DNA of 30,861 nt. Source: Polyangium jinanense (GTDB lineage: Bacteria > Myxococcota > Polyangia > Polyangiales > Polyangiaceae). Below are positions 1 to 6,466 of the stretch, piece after piece. Where the stretch lies: contig NZ_JAGTJJ010000094.1 in the NCBI RefSeq assembly GCF_028435365.1, positions 1-30,861 on the forward strand, written 5' to 3'. A program made the translations under genes and the position numbers. Positions within the stretch are counted from its first letter, which is position 1, and every line of letters begins with the position of its first letter. The notes beneath the pieces are model-generated. The model was not told the DNA's origin. It was given only the letters and a program-made list of their open reading frames with translations, and did not search any database.

Positions 1-21
1 CCGCCTCCTGTAGGATCGAGC

Positions 22-118
22 GCCACCTTAAGGTGGCTCCGAAGGCCGCTCGCGAGCGGCCCGTAAATCAGCCGCTTTTAGCGGCTCACACATCGAAACC
101 CCCCGGCTTTGCCGGGGG
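22..118. mobile_element. Run of four perfect hairpins, possible IS200/IS605-type element end
   Basis: Four back-to-back perfect inverted repeats are seen: GCCACC/GGTGGC around TTAA (22-37), GGCCGCTCG/CGAGCGGCC (44-61), AGCCGCT/AGCGGCT with a TTT loop (70-86), and CCCCCGGC/GCCGGGGG with a TTT loop (100-118). Such hairpin runs with short T-rich loops are typical of the right end of IS200/IS605-family elements or of a strong terminator. One forward frame ends in a stop at 11-13 (codons for R-L-L then TAG), so the tail of a gene could lie just off the window. No transposase is visible, so the mobile-element call is inference from the hairpin pattern; a cluster of terminators is the alternative. 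Confidence 0.35.
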
Positions 119-150
119 ATTGTTAGTTAGGGCACCACCCGTGGAGGAGA

Positions 151-253
151 GCCGCCGCTCGCGACCTAGCCTTCCGTGTTCGCGTGGACGCGAGCCGCCG
201 CTTGCGACCTGGCCCTCCGCGTTCGCGTGGACGCGAGCCCTGCTCGCGACCTG
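151..253. repeat. 43-bp tandem repeat, about 2.4 units
   Basis: Two 43-bp units (151-193 and 194-236) differ at only a few positions, and a partial third unit begins at 237. Each contains the stretch TTCGCGTGGACGCGAGCC. The 43-bp period and a related GTGGACG/GAGGACG core recur in the minisatellite at 1883-1965 and 3250-3640, so these may be members of one repeat family. No protein-coding sense is supported because 43 is not a multiple of three. Confidence 0.7.
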
Positions 254-266
254 ATAAGCTCTCTGC

Positions 267-722
267 GTGAGACGTACCTCGCTCCTGCTCTTCCTCCTGC
301 TCACCGCGTGCGGAGCGCGCACATCACTCGATCCCGGCAGCGCTCCGCCCACGAGCCTCCCGCCGACGGGGCCACATGCCTGCCTCGCGGACCTCGCGAG
401 GACGAGCTCTCCCGACTGGGAGCGCGGCCACGCGTGCGACGCGGGATCGCTCGGCGACGACGTCGGGATATTCGTGATGGTGGGCTTCGACCTCGTCGGC
501 CTCACCAGCGCCGGGCCTCGCATCATCCACCGCTTCTTCGAAGGACAGGATGACACGAAGGCGACCGCCATCGACACGGCTATGGTCGTCCGCGGCGGCG
601 GGGACTCCGAGCAATGGGCGTGCCGTCAGGGCGGGCTCGACCATGTGCCGCCCGCGCATGTCGTCACGAGGTCCGGAACGCCGGGCAGGCTGCGTCGCGA
701 TCCGCAGTATCACGAGCGGTGA
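267..722 (+). pseudogene. Probable truncated or decayed lipoprotein gene
   Basis: A GTG-start frame encodes 151 aa beginning with a clear lipoprotein signal: Arg pair, leucine-rich stretch and lipobox LLLTAC (Cys15), followed by GARTSLDP. The CGARTSL motif after the lipobox is one I associate with large families of myxobacterial lipoproteins that are usually several hundred residues long. Here only about 120 residues follow, and the C-terminal part (from about residue 110) is Arg-rich and low-information, as expected of shifted or decayed reading. There is no clear ribosome binding site. It runs tail-to-tail into the frameshifted crystallin gene at 738. The signal peptide is seen directly; the decay is inferred, and a short intact lipoprotein cannot be excluded. 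Confidence 0.4.
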
Positions 723-737
723 TCCGGGAGGGCGTCG

Positions 738-1056
738 TCACTCACACGTGCAGATGTACGAGCTGATCCGGTGGTTCCAGAAGTCTCCGACCCAGGGTAC
801 AGCGCCCGAGGCGACCCAGGAGTCACCCCGCGAAATTGCCGTGTTCGTAGACCGTCACCGCGCACCCTGGATCGAGGACCATGGACGAGACCCAATCCCC
901 CATCCCCGGCGTAAACCATGCGTTCCGCCCCGCGGGCGCGTGATGCGACCTGCCAGCGTAGTTGGCATGCTCGTAGAACGTGACACAAGCCCCTGCGCGA
1001 GAAGCAACGCAGACGGCTCCGAGGACGAGCAGACCGACCATCAGGCTTTTCGGCAT
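738..1056 (-). pseudogene. Frameshifted secreted beta-gamma-crystallin (tandem copy)
   Basis: This is the most downstream copy of the crystallin array. It starts MPKSLMVGLL after a good ribosome binding site (GGGAGGCG just before the ATG) and has a Sec signal peptide ending near AGA-C. The open frame stops at 823 after HGNFAG (77 codons). Moving one base in the same sequence restores homology to the end of its neighbours: DSWVASGAVPWVGDF, then NHRISS and YICTCE, with a TGA at 738. The total length is 3n+1, so a single-base insertion near 826 explains it. The two Ca-binding motifs are also weakened here (GDWVSS and NHRISS instead of NDxISS). The shift could be a real mutation or a sequencing error. 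It lies 41 bp after the intact gene at 1098-1418 and was probably co-transcribed with it. Confidence 0.7.
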
Positions 1057-1097
1057 ACGACGCCTCCCGTCGCGCAAGGCGCAAGCATTGGGGCACA

Positions 1098-1418
1098 TTA
1101 ATACCAGCACGCGCAGTAGAACGAGCTGATCTTGTCGTCCCAGATTCCGAGCGTTGATGCATCGTCCGAGAGTGTCAACGGCTCGCCCCCGAAGTTGGGG
1201 TCTTCGTACACCGCAACCGTGCAATGAGACGCAACCTTTATAGAGGAGATGGTATCGTTCCATCCGTTCCCGATCCGCGGGACGGATGATCCTGCGTCGG
1301 CGGAATAACTCCTTCCCTCATAGTTGGGTTTTTCGAAGAACACTGCGCACGCGTCGGCGTGAGAAGCGACGCAGACTGCTCCCAGGGCGAACAGACCCAC
1401 GATCATGCTCTTGATCAT
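1098..1418 (-). CDS. Secreted Ca-binding beta-gamma-crystallin protein
   Basis: This is a 106-aa protein with an N-terminal Sec signal (residues 1-22, MIKSMIVGLFALGAVC...SHADA) and one crystallin domain made of two Greek-key motifs. Strand signatures FFEKPNYEG and VYEDPNFGG are visible. The two N/D-N/D-x-x-S/T-S calcium clamps are NDTISS (54-59) and DDKISS (94-99), both canonical. Cysteines at 24, 66, 102 and 104 could form disulfides after export. The start at 1418 is fixed by GGGAGGTGG immediately upstream and by conservation of MIKSM in two other copies; a longer upstream reading is repeat sequence. In Myxococcus, protein S of the spore coat is a Ca-binding member of this superfamily encoded by tandem duplicated genes, so a surface or coat role is plausible but inferred. 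Confidence 0.85.
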   Translation of the reverse strand: MIKSMIVGLFALGAVCVASHADACAVFFEKPNYEGRSYSADAGSSVPRIGNGWNDTISSIKVASHCTVAVYEDPNFGGEPLTLSDDASTLGIWDDKISSFYCACWY

Positions 1419-1945
1419 GAACCACCTCCCTACCCGACATGAATTCGCACGACCTCGCGGCCTACCATGCGCACTCTCGGGCGGCTGGCGATGAAGTGTC
1501 GACAATGAATACGTTGTCCCGAAGCGCGCTGAGTCAATCCCTTGATTTCGTCCGCCTATGACGGGCTTTCACGCCGAGCTTGCTACGGGGCGTCTTCAGT
1601 CGGTTATCCAAAGAAAAAGGAATGAACGAGGAGTTCCTCTACGCCGACCGACTTCGTTTCGAGGAGTTGCTTGACCACGGGTTTTGACCTCGCCTTGCAC
1701 GAGTACGGCAAGAAGTTGTCCCGCGGGAGTCGGCTCCGGGGATACCCCGAAGGGCGGCCACGGGGTCGGAAGTGGCACGAGCGCGGCTGGCAAGGATGGG
1801 TTCCGTCCCGCCACCGCGTCCACGCCTCTGCAAACCGCGTCGTAGCCCTTCCCCTCGCGCATCCTCACCCTGCTCCGTCCACGAGTACGTGCGCCCCCCT
1901 GGGCATGCTTTCGCTCGTCGCGCGCGAGTACGTGCGCCCCCCGGG
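1341..1945. repeat. Segmental direct repeat, copy 1
   Basis: The 5' end of the crystallin gene, its promoter region and about 500 bp beyond are nearly identical to 2707-3313. Shared markers include GAATTCGCACGACCTCGCGG (1441 and 2807) and the ATGAACGAG/AAGTTCCTCTACGCC region (1623 and 2989). The offset is 1366-1367 bp, and single-base indels separate the copies. A shorter copy of the promoter part (2313-2460) lies upstream of the gene at 1995. Together these show that the array grew by tandem duplication of a unit made of minisatellite, about 350 bp of non-coding sequence, promoter and gene. Confidence 0.85.
1506..1537 (-). promoter_or_regulatory. Candidate promoter of crystallin gene (1098-1418)
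   Basis: On the minus strand TTGACT (1537-1532) is followed after 20 bp by TATTCA (1511-1506). The spacing is longer than the ideal 17 bp, so the match is weak. The same pair is preserved before the other two intact genes, at 2400-2431 and 2872-2903, but this may only reflect the recent duplication. A small dyad, TCAA-TCCC-TTGA, overlaps the upstream hexamer. Confidence 0.25.
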
Positions 1946-1965
1946 CGTGCTCACGCTCGTCTCCC
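1883..1965. repeat. 43-bp minisatellite, short copy (2 units)
   Basis: Two units starting GAGTACGTGCGCC at 1883 and 1926, exactly 43 bp apart. They match the first units of the longer array at 3250-3640. The array appears cut short here by the duplication junction near 1960. Confidence 0.75.
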
Positions 1966-1994
1966 GTCGCGCAAGGCGCAAGCATTGGGGCACA

Positions 1995-2312
1995 TTACCT
2001 GCACGTGCAGATGTACGAGCTGATCCGGTCGTTCCAGAAGTCTCCGACCCAGTCTACAGCGCCCGAGGCTGTCCACGACGCGCCCCCGAAGTTGACGTCT
2101 TCGTACACCGTAACCTTGCAAAGCTGCTCAACCTGTATAGAGGAGATGATATCGTTCCATTCGCCGAGCCACGGGACCCCTATTTCTGCGTTGACGTAAT
2201 GACTCCTTCCCACAAAGAAGTGGTCTTCGAAGAACATTGCGCACGCGTCGGCGTGAGAAGCGATGCAGACTGCTCCCAGGGCGAACAGACCCACCATCAT
2301 GCTCTTGATCAT
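1995..2312 (-). CDS. Secreted Ca-binding beta-gamma-crystallin protein
   Basis: This is a 105-aa paralogue of the protein at 1098-1418. Signal peptide 1-22 (MIKSMMVGLFALGAVCIASHADA) is followed by the crystallin domain, with Greek-key strands FFEDHFFVG and VYEDVNFGG and calcium clamps NDIISS (53-58) and NDRISS (94-99). It ends in a Cys-rich tail (YICTCR). The start is supported by GGGAGGTGG upstream and by the MIKSM alignment. Signal peptides are almost identical among paralogues while the mature domains have diverged, suggesting duplication followed by diversification or local gene conversion of the 5' ends. The role is inferred as an extracellular or coat protein; a protease-inhibitor function is an alternative for small secreted crystallin-fold proteins. 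Confidence 0.85.
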   Translation of the reverse strand: MIKSMMVGLFALGAVCIASHADACAMFFEDHFFVGRSHYVNAEIGVPWLGEWNDIISSIQVEQLCKVTVYEDVNFGGASWTASGAVDWVGDFWNDRISSYICTCR

Positions 2313-2460
2313 GAACCACCTCCCTACCCGACATGAATTCGCACGACCTCGCGGCCTACCATGCGCACTCTCCGGCGGCTGGCGATGAAGTGTCGACAAT
2401 GAATACGTTGTCCCGAAGCGCGCTGAGTCAATCCCTTGATTTTGTCCGCATTGGGGCACA

Positions 2461-2784
2461 TTACGGCCAGCACGTGCAGATGTACGAGCTGATCCTGTCG
2501 TTCCAGTCTCCGAGCCACGGTGTATCGGCCGAGACCATCAACGACTCGCCCGTGAAGTTGACGTCTTCGTACACCGTAACCGTGCAAAGAGGGGCAACCC
2601 GTATAGAGGAGATGGTATCGTTCCATTCGTTCCCGATCCACGGGACCCTGAACCTTTCTGCGCTGATGGGAACAATCCTTCCCCCATAGTTGCCGTTTTC
2701 GAAGAACATTGCGCACGCGTCGGCGTGAGAAGCGACGCAGACTGCTCCCAGGGCGAACAGACCCACGATCATGCTCTTGATCAT
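2461..2784 (-). CDS. Secreted Ca-binding beta-gamma-crystallin protein
   Basis: This is a 107-aa paralogue and the first gene of the array in the direction of transcription. Signal peptide 1-22 is followed by FFENGNYGG and VYEDVNFTG Greek-key strands, calcium clamps NDTISS (55-60) and NDRISS (95-100), and the tail YICTCWP. GGGAGGTGG precedes the ATG at 2784. The 148-bp gap to the next gene (1995-2312) repeats the promoter region, so each gene seems to carry its own upstream control copy. The locus looks lower in GC than the flanks, which would fit acquisition or a distinct expression class, but I have not computed it. Confidence 0.85.
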   Translation of the reverse strand: MIKSMIVGLFALGAVCVASHADACAMFFENGNYGGRIVPISAERFRVPWIGNEWNDTISSIRVAPLCTVTVYEDVNFTGESLMVSADTPWLGDWNDRISSYICTCWP

Positions 2785-3313
2785 GAACCACCTCCCTACC
2801 CGACATGAATTCGCACGACCTCGCGGCCTACCATGCGCACTCTCCGGCGGCTGGCGATGAAGTGTCGACAATGAATACGTTGTCCCGAAGCGCGCTGAGT
2901 CAATCCCTTGATTTCGTCCGCCTATGACGGGCTTTCACGCCGAGCTTGCTACGGGGCGTCTTCCGTCGGTTATCCAAAGAAAAAGGGATGAACGAGAAGT
3001 TCCTCTACGCCGACCGACTTCGTTTCGAGGAGTTGCTTGACCACGGGGTTTTGACCTCGCCTTGCACGAGTACGGCAAGAAGTTGTCCCGCGGGAGTCGG
3101 CTCCGGGGATACCCCGAAGGGCGGCCACGGGGTCGGACGTGGCACGAGCGCGGCTGGCAAGGATGGGTTCCATCCCGCCACCGCGTCCACGCCTCTGCAA
3201 ACCGCGTCGTAGCCCTTCCCCTCGCGCATCCTCACCCTGCTCCGTCCACGAGGACGTGCGCCCCCCTGGGCGTGCTTTCGCTCGTCGCGCGTGAGCACGT
3301 GCGCTCCCCCGGT
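2707..3313. repeat. Segmental direct repeat, copy 2
   Basis: Counterpart of 1341-1945 at an offset of about 1366 bp. It includes the signal-peptide coding end of the upstream-most crystallin gene, its promoter region and the beginning of the long minisatellite. Confidence 0.85.
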
Positions 3314-3735
3314 CGTCCTCTCCCTACTCCGGGCACGAGCACGAGCGCCTCCCCGGGCGTGCTCACGCTCATCGCGCACGAAGACGAGCGCCTCCCCGGG
3401 CGTGCTCACGCTCCTCGCGCACGAAGACGAGCGCCTCCCCGGGCGTGCTCACGCTCCTCGCGCACGAAGACGAGCGCCTCCCCGGGCGTGCTCACGCTCC
3501 TCGCGCGCGAGAACGTGCGCTCCCCCGGGCGTGCTCATGCTCATCGCGCGCGAGCACGAGCGACCCCCCGCGCCTATTCACCCTCTCTGTTCGCGAGGAC
3601 GTGCACCCCCCTCGCGCGTGCTCACACTCCGCGCGGCCGCCCACAGAGCAAGATTCCGCCGATGACAGCATTCGGCCCCTGCTTATCTTGCGGCCCTCAC
3701 CCCAAGACTCCCGCTCCTTCCATGAGGGTGCGGGC
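2785..3735. other. Gene-free 951 bp upstream of the crystallin array
   Basis: Contains the duplicated promoter segment, about 350 bp of conserved non-coding sequence and the nine-unit minisatellite. Frames that run through it are Arg/Ala/Pro-rich artefacts of the repeat. From 3641 to 3735 the sequence precedes the plus-strand gene at 3736; no convincing promoter is seen there. Confidence 0.7.
3250..3640. repeat. 43-bp minisatellite, about nine units
   Basis: Units begin with GAGGACG, GAGCACG or GAAGACG at 3250, 3293, 3337, 3380, 3423, 3466, 3509, 3552 and 3595: a constant 43-bp step with one 44-bp step. The three units beginning at 3380, 3423 and 3466 are nearly identical, and the outer ones are diverged. 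A unit reads roughly as GARNACG, then TGCGCCTCCCC, GGGCGTGCTCACG and CTCCTCGCGC. There are no unique spacers, so it is not a CRISPR array, and the period is not a codon multiple. Confidence 0.85.
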
Positions 3736-4266
3736 ATGGAGGTTTTCGTGAACGACAAGATTGCTCCCTATATGGGCCCCAGCATCATCGACGTGACCAG
3801 CATTCGTCCGAAGCTCGTGGACGCCGCCAATGGCACGCTTTCGGGCGCGCGGCGCCAGAAGCCCGGTTTTCCGGAGGTCTTCGACGAACTTTCGAAGGCC
3901 CTCCCGCAGTACGGCGAGACCCTCGGCGTTCACCCCGGCATGTTACAGAACATTGTCGACAAGACCGCCACGCTCGACGAGATCCGAGCGCTCAAGAAGG
4001 ATGTCCTCAAGCTCGCGGAGATCCTCGAGGAGAGCGAAATCTACTACGAGGACGCGCGTGAGTCCGACATTAGCCGCATCGGCGGATTCCTCGACGCCAC
4101 CATTCAGCACGGCGACCCGTCCGTGCAGGCCGCCTTCAACAAGACCCTGGCGTACCGCGCCCAGTACGCGAAAAAGGCCGCCGAGACGCGGCGCAAGAAC
4201 AAGCAAGCCCGCCCCGAGACGAACGCCGAGACCAGCACGGAGCCCAAAGCCCCGAGTCCCGCCTGA
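3736..4266 (+). CDS. Conserved-looking hypothetical protein, mostly helical
   Basis: A 176-aa protein I do not recognise. The start at 3736 is set by GAGGG seven bases upstream; the longer frame upstream is minisatellite. No signal peptide or membrane segment is seen. Residues 1-30 include a short beta-like start (MEVFVNDKIAPYMGP). From about residue 45 it is rich in predicted helices (EVFDELSKALPQYGETL, LDEIRALKKDVLKLAEILEES). A basic segment (AAETRRKNKQARP) and a disordered Glu/Thr/Pro/Ala tail end the protein. Good GC3 codon use supports a real gene. Its stop lies 7 bp from the compound-palindrome element at 4273 and it converges on the kinase gene at 4616. A cytoplasmic scaffold or regulator is as much as can be guessed. 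Confidence 0.7.
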   Translation: MEVFVNDKIAPYMGPSIIDVTSIRPKLVDAANGTLSGARRQKPGFPEVFDELSKALPQYGETLGVHPGMLQNIVDKTATLDEIRALKKDVLKLAEILEESEIYYEDARESDISRIGGFLDATIQHGDPSVQAAFNKTLAYRAQYAKKAAETRRKNKQARPETNAETSTEPKAPSPA

Positions 4267-4272
4267 ACCGCC

Positions 4273-4610
4273 GCGCTGGGGCGTTGCCCCAGGCCCCACC
4301 AGGGGCTATCCGCCCCTGGACCCGGACCAGCGCAAGCGCTGGACCGTTCGTGGAAGAACTGCGCATCGCGCAGTTCTTCCAACAGGCCGGTGGCAAGACC
4401 AGGAAGGTGCGTTTCACGCCGGCGACGGGCACGTTGCCAGTTGAATCGTCAGCGCCGCGGTCTTGATGGGCAGGTTCGTCGTTGGTCTTGACCTGGCCTG
4501 TTCGATGAACTGCGCATCGCGCAGTTCATCGACCCCGGGTCCAGCGCTTGCGCTGGTCCGGGTCCAGGGGCGGATAGCCCCGGTGGGGCCTGGGGCAAAG
4601 CCCCAGCGCA
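4273..4610 (-). repeat. Compound-palindrome element, copy 1 (minus orientation)
   Basis: Hairpins in order: TGGGGC/GCCCCA (4277-4291), CAGGGGC/GCCCCTG (4300-4318), CCAGCGC/GCGCTGG (4327-4342) and GGAAGAACTGCGC with its complement around ATC (4352-4380, perfect 13-bp stem). A core of about 120 bp follows. Then come CGATGAACTGCGC with its complement (4503-4531), CCAGCGC/GCGCTGG (4541-4556), a GGGGC/GCCCC hairpin, and TGGGGC/GCCCCA (4591-4605). The reverse complement of its core matches copy 5. The left arm is a hybrid: it has the B-type GGAAGAAC hairpin but A-type flanking hairpins. It exactly fills the gap between the convergent stops at 4266 and 4616 and probably terminates both. Confidence 0.9.
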
Positions 4611-4615
4611 GCGCC

Positions 4616-6331
4616 TCACTGCCCCGCGTCCGCCTCCGCGTCGCGCGCCTTCATGTCGTGCTCGATCAGCGCGCGCGTCGTGGGGAGCGCGTCACGGCAG
4701 CGCGCTTCGACCGCTTCCATGTTTTCGATCGAAGTGACCCAGGCACGCGTCTTCTGGCAAATCGACGTGGCGGAGGGCAGCGATGAATCGCAGGCGAGGC
4801 TGAGGAGGGCGCGGCAGCTCGGCATGTTGCGGACCCAGATCGGCATGTTGCGGCCGGCGATTACGGTTTTCGAATCATTGGCATCGGTGATTACGGGTAC
4901 TCCCGCCTGCTTCGCCTTTTGCTCCTCCACATACGCCTTTTGCTTTGCGTACGCCTTCGCGCACTCGGCGTCGATCGCCGGCCACGCGCCGGGCGGAAGC
5001 TTCTCGAAGCGGGCGACATCCGATTTGTCACGCGAGCACTTCGCGCGCGCCCACGATCCGAGCTTGGGATCGCAGTCGAGGTCGATGATCTTCTTGCACC
5101 AGGCGAGCGGCTTCGCGGGCTGGGAGCGCGGGGCATTCCCCTGTGTCGGAACCGAGGCGCTCGCGGCGCCGATTGCGTCGTCGTCGCTCCCGGTCGGCAC
5201 CGGCGCGGCGGAGGGGTCGCCGATCACGAGCGATGACGACGGCACGATGAGCGACGGCGAGGGCGCGGCCGCGAGCGCCCCCAACCCCGACGCGGCCAGC
5301 GCCGGAGCTTCCGCACCGCGCGATCGCACCCACCCGAGCGCGACCGCGGCGAATGAGACGGCGGTCGCCGTCGCCGCGAGGATCGCCCGCCGCGGGACCA
5401 CTCGACCGAGATCGCGCCGCGCGCTCGGCCGATCCTGGGGCGGCGCCGGCGCGACCTTCGTCCCCTCGGCCAAGTCCGCCGGGCTCGCAGGGGTCGTCTC
5501 GATCACGGGCGCACGCGCGGTCCGGCGCGGTACGGCGTCGGCCTCGGCGATCGCCGTCTGCAGGCTCGTGACGAGCTCGCCCACGGACGACGGCCTCCGC
5601 TCGACGCGCGTCGACAGCGCCCGCATGATCGCGTCGGACAGGGCCGCGGGGATCGACGGCTCGAGATCGCTCGGCGGCCTCGCGTGGAGTCGATCCTGCG
5701 CGTCGGGCGCGTCGCTCCAGGGCAGCCGCCCCACCAGCATCGCGTAGAGCACCAGCGCGAGCTCGTAGACATCCGACGCGATCGTCGCCCGCGATCCGAA
5801 GAAGCGCTCGGGAGCCATCGTCGCTTTCGTCCCGCGCACCACGCCCTCCTCCGTGGTGGTCGACGGCTGCGCCTCGGCTTCGCGACCGATGCCGAGGTCG
5901 AGCAAGATCGGTGATCCGTCCTCGCGGAGGAAGACGTTCTCGGGCTTGAGATCCCTGTGGATCAGGCCGGCGTCGTGGACCGCGGCGACGCCTCGGGCGA
6001 GCTCCTCGAAGCACGCCATCGCCGCCCCGAGCTCGAGCCGGCCGCGCGCGATTCGCGCCGCGAGGGTCTCGCCGCGGAGCCGGGGCATCGCCAGGAACGC
6101 CGCGCCGTCGGGCAACGCCCCCGCCTCGACGATCTCGACGACGTTCGGGTGCTTCACCCGCGCGAGAAGCTCGGCCTCCGCGAGGAACCGCGCGCACTGA
6201 CGCTCGTCGGTCACGCCCTTCATGACCTTGAGCGCGAGATCGCGACCGTCCCGCCGCGCCGCGTAGACGATGGCGCTCCCGCCCTCGCCGAGCACGCCCT
6301 CGATCGTAAAACCTCCGAGCGACTCGCTCAT
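4616..6331 (-). CDS. Membrane Ser/Thr protein kinase with Cys-rich extracytoplasmic repeat
   Basis: 571 aa. The cytoplasmic Hanks-type kinase domain (about 8-265) is complete: Gly loop GEGGSAIVY (15-23), Lys35 in LALKVMKG, alpha-C Glu54, catalytic HRDLKPEN (125-132), DLG in place of DFG (145-147) and APE (173-175). It should be active. A Pro/Ala linker leads to one transmembrane helix (about 316-336), then an Ala/Ser/Pro spacer. The C-terminal region has eight Cys in two similar four-Cys modules (412, 420, 432, 457 and 506, 514, 525, 545), probably disulfide-bonded outside the membrane. It is divergent from the FHA-domain sigma-54 activator at 6467, a natural phospho-partner. Its 3' end abuts the compound-palindrome element. 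Confidence 0.92.
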   Translation of the reverse strand: MSESLGGFTIEGVLGEGGSAIVYAARRDGRDLALKVMKGVTDERQCARFLAEAELLARVKHPNVVEIVEAGALPDGAAFLAMPRLRGETLAARIARGRLELGAAMACFEELARGVAAVHDAGLIHRDLKPENVFLREDGSPILLDLGIGREAEAQPSTTTEEGVVRGTKATMAPERFFGSRATIASDVYELALVLYAMLVGRLPWSDAPDAQDRLHARPPSDLEPSIPAALSDAIMRALSTRVERRPSSVGELVTSLQTAIAEADAVPRRTARAPVIETTPASPADLAEGTKVAPAPPQDRPSARRDLGRVVPRRAILAATATAVSFAAVALGWVRSRGAEAPALAASGLGALAAAPSPSLIVPSSSLVIGDPSAAPVPTGSDDDAIGAASASVPTQGNAPRSQPAKPLAWCKKIIDLDCDPKLGSWARAKCSRDKSDVARFEKLPPGAWPAIDAECAKAYAKQKAYVEEQKAKQAGVPVITDANDSKTVIAGRNMPIWVRNMPSCRALLSLACDSSLPSATSICQKTRAWVTSIENMEAVEARCRDALPTTRALIEHDMKARDAEADAGQ

Positions 6332-6466
6332 ACGATGGGCTCATCGTAGCGTGCACCGCGAACGCTGCGCAGTCTGGTGCGGCGATCGAAGAATACCGGC
6401 GGAAACACCTTGCCCCATCGGAGGGCGAGGGCCGGCGCTGGCACTCCGTGACATCCTGAGGCGGCG
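6332..6466. promoter_or_regulatory. Divergent control region of kinase and FHA activator
   Basis: 135 bp between divergent starts, so both promoters must lie here. A TGGCAC at 6439-6444 resembles a sigma-54 -24 element, but the expected GC at -12 is missing, so I do not call a sigma-54 promoter. No convincing -35/-10 pair was identified. Confidence 0.4.

Larger units (their letters stand above)
1419..1994. other. Intergenic 576 bp between crystallin genes
   Basis: No credible gene is seen. The stretch holds a conserved upstream region for the gene ending at 1098, a tiny frame at 1623-1688 (MNEEFLYADRLR... 21 codons, AAGGA abutting the ATG) and then minisatellite units at 1883 and 1926. The second copy of the tiny frame, near 2989, does not stop at the same place because of a one-base indel, which argues against coding. 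At 1960 the sequence switches abruptly into crystallin 3'-flanking sequence (CCCGTCGCGCAAGGCGCAAG), which is also found at 1068-1087, marking a duplication junction. Confidence 0.7.

Noticed and set aside
1623..1688. 21-codon gene MNEEFLYADRLR...
   Set aside because: The duplicate near 2989 loses the stop by a one-base indel, so the frame is not maintained; spacing to AAGGA is zero.
3250..3640. CRISPR-like array
   Set aside because: Repeats are head-to-tail with no unique spacers and no cas genes are nearby.
3062..3751. 229-aa frame through the 43-bp array
   Set aside because: A 43-bp unit cycles through all three frames; the composition is Arg/Ala/Pro artefact.
4463..4786. Open frames across the palindromic elements (for example MNCASRSSSTPGPALALVRVQG)
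   Set aside because: The same peptide recurs at every copy because of the repeat DNA; there is no start signal and no codon bias.
6439..6455. Sigma-54 promoter upstream of the FHA activator
   Set aside because: TGGCAC is present but there is no GC at the -12 position.
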